20,530 bases of DNA from CAYYMZ01 sp964473025 (lineage in GTDB: Bacteria; Patescibacteriota; UBA1384; DTJR01), in contig CAYYMZ010000017.1 in assembly GCA_964473025.1 (NCBI GenBank), forward strand, positions 1 to 20,530. The letters are read 5' to 3'. A program made the position numbers and the translations under genes. Below, in pieces: positions 6,346-11,733 of this stretch (the first letter of the stretch is position 1; each line of letters opens with the position of its first letter). Below the pieces are notes generated by a model. It was not told where the DNA came from, searched no databases, and was given only the letters and a program-made list of their open reading frames with translations.

Positions 6346-6381
6346 TCCCGCGTAGCTTTAGGCGAAGTGGGACTGCCTAAA
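6345..6381. repeat. Interlocked inverted repeats, possible H-type pseudoknot
   Basis: GTCCCGC (6345-6351) pairs with GTGGGAC (6367-6373) with one G-U, and TTTAGGC (6357-6363) pairs perfectly with GCCTAAA (6375-6381). The arms alternate, so both stems together would make a pseudoknot; otherwise they are competing hairpins. The first stem is better on the plus strand (G-U) than on the minus strand (A-C). Confidence 0.4.
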
Positions 6382-6395
6382 TCCTATCAAATTTT

Positions 6396-6497
6396 ACCCC
6401 GTTAGAAAAGACATCGACCTATGTATACGCTAATTTTTTAAAAGGCGTTGCAATGCCATACCCTTTATCCACAAATCGGATCATTTTCTAACGGGGT
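6396..6497. repeat. 102-bp element with 14-bp terminal inverted repeats, CCCCGTTAGA family
   Basis: ACCCCGTTAGAAAA (6396-6409) is the exact reverse complement of TTTTCTAACGGGGT (6484-6497). The 74-bp interior is AT-leaning, has no ORF, and includes a small hairpin (GGCGTTGCAATGCC) and a perfect DnaA-box match. I see no convincing target-site duplication. The size and perfect terminal repeats are like a MITE or a structured RNA; the arms match the palindrome at 889-920. Confidence 0.75.
6465..6473 (+). promoter_or_regulatory. Isolated DnaA-box match
   Basis: TTATCCACA is a perfect match to the DnaA-box consensus TTATNCACA. It is a single site inside the 102-bp element, with no cluster and no dnaA or dnaN nearby, so it does not mark an origin by itself. 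Confidence 0.3.
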
Positions 6498-6504
6498 TTA
6501 CAGG

Positions 6505-6567
6505 TTAAAAAAAGAGTAAGGGGCGCCCAGTCCCCAGTTTGTTTCCAAACTGGAGCTGGGCGCCCCT
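6505..6567 (-). terminator. Strong intrinsic terminator of the 103-aa gene
   Basis: AGGGGCGCCCAG (6519-6530) pairs with CTGGGCGCCCCT (6556-6567), a 12-bp GC-rich stem. After a short internal loop, CCAGTTTG (6534-6541) pairs with CAAACTGG (6546-6553) around a TTTC loop. On the minus strand the stem is followed by TTACTCTTTTTTT. Confidence 0.88.
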
Positions 6568-6588
6568 ATGACCGACAAATCCGGGCTG

Positions 6589-6900
6589 CTAGGACCCGAC
6601 CGGCGCCGTTTGAACCTGCAGACCGGTGACAACGTATGCCAACTCAACGTGTAGGCACTGGCCGCCAACCACCTCGACGATGATCGCCCCTTCCTCAGCA
6701 CCCACCAGGATGCCAGAGAGGCAGTCCAGTTGTCTTGCACCTATCAGGCGGTTTACGCCCACCCTATCGCCACTGAGCCATGGCCCGGTACCTTCCTTCC
6801 ATTCCAGATAGATGTCGCGGCCCATGACTCGACCCGCGCCCCGTAAAACAGCCTCTTTCAGTTCGGGCTTGGAGTTCTTGCTGATCATCGTGCCTTTCAT
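6589..6900 (-). CDS. GC-rich orphan protein, 103 aa, unknown function
   Basis: I do not recognise a family. The protein has no membrane segment or signal peptide. Its second half alternates hydrophobic strands and turns (GILVGAEEGAIIVEVV, then HVELAYVVTGLQV), which suggests a small beta-barrel, but that is only a reading of the pattern. The ATG at 6898-6900 is 7 nt from a perfect AAGGAGG; the GTG directly before it is too close. Codons end mostly in G or C, unlike the AT-leaning femAB and tsaD genes beside it. The gene has its own promoter (6955-6982) and a strong terminator, and sits between a palindromic element and a divergent core gene. This suggests a transferred, independently expressed cassette comparable to the one at 632-808. 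Confidence 0.7.
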   Translation of the reverse strand: MKGTMISKNSKPELKEAVLRGAGRVMGRDIYLEWKEGTGPWLSGDRVGVNRLIGARQLDCLSGILVGAEEGAIIVEVVGGQCLHVELAYVVTGLQVQTAPVGS

Positions 6901-6954
6901 CACAAGGCCTCCTTCAATGATTGGTTAATGTGCTAGGATCTTAGAACTGATAAA

Positions 6955-6982
6955 AATATACGGGTAAATCTGGAAAAGTCAA
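6955..6982 (-). promoter_or_regulatory. Sigma-70-type promoter of the 103-aa gene
   Basis: On the minus strand TTGACT (6977-6982) and TATATT (6955-6960) are 16 bp apart. The transcript would start near 6948 and carry a leader of about 47 nt with the AAGGAGG site. It lies back to back with the tsaD promoter. Confidence 0.7.
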
Positions 6983-6990
6983 TGGGTTTG

Positions 6991-7007
6991 TGGTATATTT
7001 CTTTATC
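6991..7007 (+). promoter_or_regulatory. Extended -10 promoter of tsaD, probably leaderless
   Basis: TGG-TATATT (6991-6999) is an extended -10 element ending 8 nt before the tsaD ATG. No good -35 and no Shine-Dalgarno sequence are visible. The mRNA would begin at or within 2 nt of the start codon. Confidence 0.55.
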
Positions 7008-8156
7008 ATGCAAGGCAAAACAATTAAAATTCTGGCAATCGAGACAAGCTGCGACGAAACAGCGGCTTCTTTGGTAGAAGCAAAAAAAACTGCGGATGGT
7101 TTTTCCGCCCAAGGCGGACCAGCCGGAGGCTGGGAGGTTGAAATTTTATCAAACGCTGTTGCCTCCCAAATTGATATCCACAAGAAATGGGGTGGGGTTT
7201 ATCCGGAGTTAGCTTCGAGAGCACACCTGGAAGCAATGCTTCCTGTTTTAGACGAAGCACTTAAACCAGTTGGCGGAATTAACGATTTAAATAAAAAAAT
7301 TGATGCTATTGCCGTAACACAAGGGCCGGGGCTAATCGGATCGCTCTTAATGGGAGTTGAAACGGCACAAATTTTAGCCAGTTACTTTGATCTCCCTGTT
7401 GTGCCTGTAAATCATTTGGAGGGACACATATACGCCGCTTTCAGCGGCTTAAATCAAAAGTCAAAAGTAAAAAGTAAAAACCATAATTCATCATTCATAA
7501 TTCATACTTCAAACCCGTTTCCGATTCTGGCACTCGTTGTTTCAGGTGGGCATACAAGCTTGATTTTGATGAAAGATCACCTTAAATACGAAACCGTCGG
7601 GCAAACTATTGATGATGCCGCTGGAGAGGCGTTCGATAAAGTGGCCAGAATTATGGATTTGGGCTATCCGGGCGGACCGGTTATAGAGGAAATTGCGAAG
7701 AAGGGTGATGAAAACGCCTACAAACTTCCCCTTTCGATGGTGGATCGCAAGACACTTGATTTTTCATTTTCAGGGTTAAAAACGGCTGCTTTATATCTGA
7801 CCAAAGATCCGAGATCGCAAAAAAAATTAAAATATAATAAGGCGGATTTGGCCGCATCATTTCAAAAAACCGTTTGCGAAATCTTAACCCGAAAAACAAT
7901 TCAGGCGGCAAGAATGTACCAACCGAAAACAGTTATATTGGGCGGCGGGGTCTCGGCAAACAGCTACTTGAGAGAACATTTTGTGCGCGAAGTTTCAAAA
8001 ATATCCGGAACTGAAGTGCTCATTTCTCCAAAACAGCTCTCCACCGATAACGCTGTTGGCATAGCCATTGCCGGAGCAATAAAGTTCTTGTCAGGACAAA
8101 AAACTACATGGCAAAAAATCGACGCTAAAGATCACTTGCCGATAGATAATATCTAA
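7008..8156 (+). CDS. tsaD: tRNA N6-threonylcarbamoyladenosine transferase TsaD
   Basis: This cytoplasmic ASKHA-fold enzyme transfers threonylcarbamoyl from its adenylate to A37 of ANN-decoding tRNAs, normally with TsaB and TsaE. The 382-aa protein shows IETSCDET at 11-18, the HLEGH metal site (His136, His140), VVSGGHTSL at about 177-185, DDAAGEAFDKVAR, GYPGG, DFSFSGLKTA, GGGVSANSYLR and STDNAVGIAIAG. The ATG at 7008 is chosen over an upstream in-frame GTG (6990), which would lie upstream of or within the -10 box. It is longer than the usual 330-345 aa because of two insertions: residues about 25-44, partly encoded by twin hairpins, and about 147-170 (KSKVKSKNHNSSFI), encoded by an AT-rich repeat. 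Catalytic motifs are intact on both sides. Confidence 0.96.
   Translation: MQGKTIKILAIETSCDETAASLVEAKKTADGFSAQGGPAGGWEVEILSNAVASQIDIHKKWGGVYPELASRAHLEAMLPVLDEALKPVGGINDLNKKIDAIAVTQGPGLIGSLLMGVETAQILASYFDLPVVPVNHLEGHIYAAFSGLNQKSKVKSKNHNSSFIIHTSNPFPILALVVSGGHTSLILMKDHLKYETVGQTIDDAAGEAFDKVARIMDLGYPGGPVIEEIAKKGDENAYKLPLSMVDRKTLDFSFSGLKTAALYLTKDPRSQKKLKYNKADLAASFQKTVCEILTRKTIQAARMYQPKTVILGGGVSANSYLREHFVREVSKISGTEVLISPKQLSTDNAVGIAIAGAIKFLSGQKTTWQKIDAKDHLPIDNI
7104..7133. repeat. Back-to-back twin hairpins in frame in tsaD
   Basis: Two perfect 15-bp hairpins abut with no gap: TCCGCC-CAA-GGCGGA (7104-7118) and CCAGCC-GGA-GGCTGG (7119-7133). The 30 bp equal 10 codons and lie in an insertion relative to the TsaD family. 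The GC-rich composition contrasts with the A-rich stretch just before it. Confidence 0.75.
7449..7512. repeat. AT-rich low-complexity insertion in frame in tsaD
   Basis: Degenerate units (TCAAAAG, TCAAAAGTAAAAAG, TAAAAACC) are followed by ATTCATCATTCATAATTCAT. They encode KSKVKSKNHNSSFIIH between HIYAAF and FPILALVVSGGHTS, which are nearly adjacent in ordinary TsaD. The sequence matches the spacer tracts at 3977-4094 and 16535-16566. Confidence 0.65.
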
Positions 8157-8168
8157 GAGAGCTGTTCT

Positions 8169-8720
8169 TTAAGGCGCCGGGGGTGCACCAACCGTTGAGG
8201 TAGAGGTGGGCTTGACAGTTTTTGTTATGGTCGCAGTTACTAAGGGCTTCACCGTTTTTGATGTGCTAGCTTTCGTAGAAGTTGCCGTCGGAGTCGCGGT
8301 TGCATAGCCCTCATCCGAAAAATTAATAATGATGTCTTGATTGCCAATCTTGCAATTGACCTGATGTTCTCCCGCGGTCATCGGGTAAACGGCTACTTTT
8401 TTATAGGTTTTGTCGAGGACGATCAACCCCGTGCCGCTGTCTCTTAACCACTGCGTGGCGCCGCTCGGCAAAAGACCCGAGGGATAGGCAATTTGAAGCC
8501 CAAAACCGCTGCCCAGCGCAACCGGTTGTGTAACCTGGTATTTATCCTTTGAGACCTCTTGTAGGGTTAAATTTTGGCCTGATATCAATCTTGGCTTAAG
8601 ACCGTTTTGACGTGCGTCAGCATCGGCTGAAACTGTCGGGCGTAAAATATAATAGAAAGCTCCCCCAGCTACAACGACAACCAACGCAATCAACAACCAA
8701 ACCGTTGCTTTACTTTTCAT
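8169..8720 (-). CDS. Secreted or membrane-anchored protein, 183 aa, Thr/Pro-rich tail
   Basis: No family is recognised. Residues about 7-26 (VWLLIALVVVVAGGAFYYIL) form one hydrophobic segment after MKSKAT, so the protein is probably anchored with its bulk outside. The middle (about 50-135) has a small beta-rich look, with GSGFGLQIAYPSGLLPSGATQWLRDSG and IGNQDIIINFSDEGY. The tail from about 139 is low complexity, rich in Thr, Ser, Lys and Pro (TPTATSTKASTSKTVKP), like a wall-spanning linker or an O-glycosylation target. GGAGGAGGA lies just upstream of the ATG. It is the last gene of the minus-strand run after the NodB gene and converges on tsaD with a 12-bp gap. No terminator is visible in that gap. 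Confidence 0.7.
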   Translation of the reverse strand: MKSKATVWLLIALVVVVAGGAFYYILRPTVSADADARQNGLKPRLISGQNLTLQEVSKDKYQVTQPVALGSGFGLQIAYPSGLLPSGATQWLRDSGTGLIVLDKTYKKVAVYPMTAGEHQVNCKIGNQDIIINFSDEGYATATPTATSTKASTSKTVKPLVTATITKTVKPTSTSTVGAPPAP

Positions 8721-8756
8721 CTTCCTCCTCCTTAATTATCTGCTCTAATCTTCCAG

Positions 8757-9620
8757 CTATTTGAGCAATCTGTCAAGTTGGGTTGTTGGATTAATGCGGT
8801 AGCGCGGGATCTCATATGGACGTGAAGTTGAAAAAGTGCCTTTTGACGCTTCGGTTGTAATTGCCATTTTATAACCGGCCGATTTAACGGCCGCCTCAAC
8901 CTCGGCATTATATTTTCCAGCCGGATAGCAGAGCGTTATTACCTTTTCTCCCGTCAATTTTTCAAGAGCGATCTTCGAGTCAACCAGCTCCCGATTTAAT
9001 GCGTTACTCGACAACTGCTCTAAACTCGGATGGCTTACGGTATGCGAAGATATCTCATATCCCCTTTTGCTTAGCGCTAAAATCTCTTCCTCGGTCATAT
9101 ATTCGCTGTCTCCAACCATCCCGGAGATTATATTAAAAGTTGCCTTAAAACTAAAACTGTCCAGAACCGGGTCAGCATACAAATAATTGTCTAAATATCC
9201 GTCATCAAAGGTCAAGATCACAGCTTTCACCGGCATTTTATTCTGCGCCACAAGCGTATACATTTGCTTCATTGTTAAAACGTTATACCTGTTTTCTTTA
9301 AGATATTTCATCTGCGCTTCAAAATTTTCAAGTGAAACCGTCAGACCACGCCTGATATCATCCGCATCAGAGGGTAATGGCCCGATATGGTGATACATTA
9401 AAATCGCTGCGTTGACCGTTTGGTTTTCTGGCCAGGTCAAATTATCTAAGCTAACTGTTTTGGCCGGTTCAACCGATGTTTGCGCTGTTTCTAATTTTCC
9501 TTCCGCCTCTTCTTTGGGTTTGTCCTCGTTTTTAGCAACGTAGAAAAAGGCAACTATAAGAAATGCCAGAATGATAAAGGCGGATAATTGAAATATTGGA
9601 AGCTTGCGTTTTTCTTGCAT
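8757..9620 (-). CDS. Membrane-anchored NodB-type polysaccharide deacetylase
   Basis: This 287-aa metal-dependent deacetylase probably removes N-acetyl groups from peptidoglycan or another surface glycan outside the membrane. Residues about 8-28 form a single N-terminal transmembrane anchor, then a Glu/Lys-rich linker. The NodB domain starts at AAILMYHHIGPLP (about 71). Motif 1 is LTFDDGYLDN (136-145) with the catalytic base and metal Asp, motif 2 SHTVSHPSL (192-200) carries both metal His, and motif 3 is CYPAGKYN (231-238). The ATG directly follows the VanW stop (TAGATG), so the two are translated together. The arrangement 'MYHHI...' is typical of the family 4 carbohydrate esterases that include PgdA-like enzymes. 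The substrate is not determined by sequence. Confidence 0.9.
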   Translation of the reverse strand: MQEKRKLPIFQLSAFIILAFLIVAFFYVAKNEDKPKEEAEGKLETAQTSVEPAKTVSLDNLTWPENQTVNAAILMYHHIGPLPSDADDIRRGLTVSLENFEAQMKYLKENRYNVLTMKQMYTLVAQNKMPVKAVILTFDDGYLDNYLYADPVLDSFSFKATFNIISGMVGDSEYMTEEEILALSKRGYEISSHTVSHPSLEQLSSNALNRELVDSKIALEKLTGEKVITLCYPAGKYNAEVEAAVKSAGYKMAITTEASKGTFSTSRPYEIPRYRINPTTQLDRLLK

Positions 9621-11459
9621 CTATTGTTCCTGATTTTGATCTGGCGGAGCGTCAGGACCTTTTAGGAATTTTGCGGCCCACGGAACATACGAGGACACAA
9701 AAGTTTGTTTGTTGATAACCTTGCCATCGCGGCTCACGGTATAAGTAAAAGATGCTTTGGCACCCTGATGCGCGTGGTCAATTTGCTTAACTTCGCCTGG
9801 GGCTAGAGAGGGGTCATCTATATAAATATCAGGCGGTGGATCGGTCACGTCATATATTTCCGGAGTCGTCATCTGCGAAGTCCGGCCGTCTCCGGTGCCG
9901 TAAATGTTGAACGTAATCTTGGTTCCCTCGACGTGGCCTTGGACTAAAATATAGGCATCCGTATCGTTTAAGAATTTAAAATCCGGTCGTGGTGAATAAA
10001 TAGTGGCATCCATCCCAACGGGCGGCTCGTAATATGAAACACGGTAAGAATGGTTTTGTCTCTCGGTAATCTTCAAACCCGTATTCATTGCCGCTCTAAA
10101 AAGCGTTGTTGAAACCTGGCACAGGCCTCCGCCAAACTCCGGTATAGTTTCGTTTTCTTTAATCACCAATTCGGGCAGATATCCCGTGGAAGCATCAATC
10201 GAGCCAAGCTGTTTTATGGTTGAAAACTCATCCCCCGATTTAACCAGTGCCCCGGAAATAAATTGCACTCCTTTTTGAATATTGTGAATTCTGTTTTCGG
10301 GACTTCTCGCAAAACTCGTGGTCCCCGTTCCAATCAATTCTTTAATCCCGTATTTATCAATATCAGACGACTCTTGAGCCGAAATCGCCGCGGCTTGGTC
10401 TTGGTAAGGCAGAACTATTCTTGTGACGGTGCCGCCCTCTAATGTTTTGACGATTTTATCGGTTGACTCGTCAATTTTAATAACTTTGCCATCTTCAGAT
10501 TTTCTGAAAATCGAAACCTTTCCACCCTGAACAGTGAAACGAGCATCGACAGGATTGGCATTTAAAACATTCGATTCCCTTGAGAGGAAATTTTTTATTT
10601 TATCTTGGTCAAATGAAACGTAAGCCGAACCATAATCGTTTTGGCGCATTAAAAAGGACTTCTTTTTTTTCAAATCCTTCTTGAGCTGAATATCAACCCC
10701 GAGTTCTTTTGAAGATAGAGTTGCTGAACCCTCTGGTCCGACCAGCTCAATATCGTTCGCTGTCAGTTCTTTGGCCTTATCTTTAAGCGCACGTGCCTCA
10801 TCTGCCGAAATGATTGGTTCGTCCTTGACCAACGCAACGCCTATATCGCCGGTACCCGTTAGTTCGAATCTTTTAACAATTGCTTCTTTAAGTTCAAACT
10901 CGTTGACAGTTTCACCTGCAGCCGGTTCAATAATATTGACTTCATCGCCCTTGATCTGCACATTGCCCTCTTTTTTGGGTGTGCCGATTTCCGAATCAAT
11001 GGAATTTAGCCAGCCATTGACGGCGTTTTCGTTAAATTTATAGACCGGAACAAAGTTTTTATTTAAGATTAACGATTTGAATCCGGCGAGAATTTTATTT
11101 GCAGCGGAACCGGAGTGGCCGTAACCGTAAATTCGATCAGTTGTAGCCACGCCGTCGAGCTCCCAGCCCATATCAGACAGAGAAACCTCCCAGGCCTTAT
11201 CATCTTTAACCAAACGTATTTTGTTTGATTTGGAACTCGAAGCCAAATCATTCACGTATGTGCCGAGATCTGCCTTTGACTGGCCTGAAATCCTGTGTCC
11301 TGAAATATATGTATTTAGGAGAACACGGGAGCGATAATCATAGCTATAAGCCGCCACCAAGACGACAAGGCAAACTGCCGATACCACAAAAACAACCAAG
11401 GAAATTTTGGTTGCTTTAAGTGTCCGAGGGGTAATTTTGAAGCTAACTCTCCTTTTCAT
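9621..11459 (-). CDS. VanW family protein with N-terminal anchor and G5-like C-terminus
   Basis: This 612-aa cell-surface protein has a transmembrane segment at about 17-40. Two repeats of the putative peptidoglycan-binding (YoaR-like) type span about 50-350. The VanW domain lies at about 390-512, with GDEFSTIKQLGSIDASTGY, FGGGLCQVSTTLFRAAMNTGL, HSYRVSYYEPPVGMDATIY and PDFKFLNDTDAYILV. A G5-like segment at about 545-592 (SLAPGEVKQIDHAHQGAKASFTYTVSRDGK) follows. VanW proteins occur in some glycopeptide-resistance loci, but their biochemical role is unsettled; here there are no van resistance genes, so a wall-associated housekeeping role is more likely. Stop and start abut with the NodB gene, and its own start is 4 bp after the 78-aa gene. 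Confidence 0.9.
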   Translation of the reverse strand: MKRRVSFKITPRTLKATKISLVVFVVSAVCLVVLVAAYSYDYRSRVLLNTYISGHRISGQSKADLGTYVNDLASSSKSNKIRLVKDDKAWEVSLSDMGWELDGVATTDRIYGYGHSGSAANKILAGFKSLILNKNFVPVYKFNENAVNGWLNSIDSEIGTPKKEGNVQIKGDEVNIIEPAAGETVNEFELKEAIVKRFELTGTGDIGVALVKDEPIISADEARALKDKAKELTANDIELVGPEGSATLSSKELGVDIQLKKDLKKKKSFLMRQNDYGSAYVSFDQDKIKNFLSRESNVLNANPVDARFTVQGGKVSIFRKSEDGKVIKIDESTDKIVKTLEGGTVTRIVLPYQDQAAAISAQESSDIDKYGIKELIGTGTTSFARSPENRIHNIQKGVQFISGALVKSGDEFSTIKQLGSIDASTGYLPELVIKENETIPEFGGGLCQVSTTLFRAAMNTGLKITERQNHSYRVSYYEPPVGMDATIYSPRPDFKFLNDTDAYILVQGHVEGTKITFNIYGTGDGRTSQMTTPEIYDVTDPPPDIYIDDPSLAPGEVKQIDHAHQGAKASFTYTVSRDGKVINKQTFVSSYVPWAAKFLKGPDAPPDQNQEQ

Positions 11460-11463
11460 TTCA

Positions 11464-11700
11464 TCACTCTAAAATTTCTTTTAGAACTTCTTTAGCTATC
11501 TCCTTTTTTGATAGCGCCAAGTCCTCTTGTGACAATAAATTCAGAAAAAACTCTTTTCCCGCCGTTGTATTGTGGGGCAAGTATTTTGCACTTATTGTCA
11601 CGGTTTGGTTATCAGGAAATACAAGCTCGGCCTTCCCGTCTGTCACCTTAGCTATACGAACCTTAAGCGGCCGCGCCGATGTATAAAGTGAAGTGTTCAA
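11464..11700 (-). CDS. Small protein, 78 aa, unknown (beta-rich head, helical tail)
   Basis: I do not recognise a named family. The sequence reads as a small beta-barrel-like half, with VRIAKVTDGKAELVFPDNQTVTI and YLPHNTTAGKEFFLNL, then an acidic/basic helix (SKKEIAKEVLKEILE). This resembles small DUF3006-type proteins but that is a loose resemblance. The start is a TTG at 11698-11700 with a GGTGG nine nt upstream; no ATG is available in frame, so the start is uncertain. It ends 4 bp before the VanW gene, so it is probably co-translated with it. A CTTACCCTAT motif lies 23 nt upstream. Confidence 0.65.
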   Translation of the reverse strand: MNTSLYTSARPLKVRIAKVTDGKAELVFPDNQTVTISAKYLPHNTTAGKEFFLNLLSQEDLALSKKEIAKEVLKEILE

Positions 11701-11733
11701 CTTTCTTTTTCCACCAAGTTAAGCTTACCCTAT

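Noticed and set aside
6990..7007. Upstream GTG as the start of tsaD.
   Set aside because: It would add six hydrophobic residues before the conserved start and lies immediately before or within the likely -10 element.
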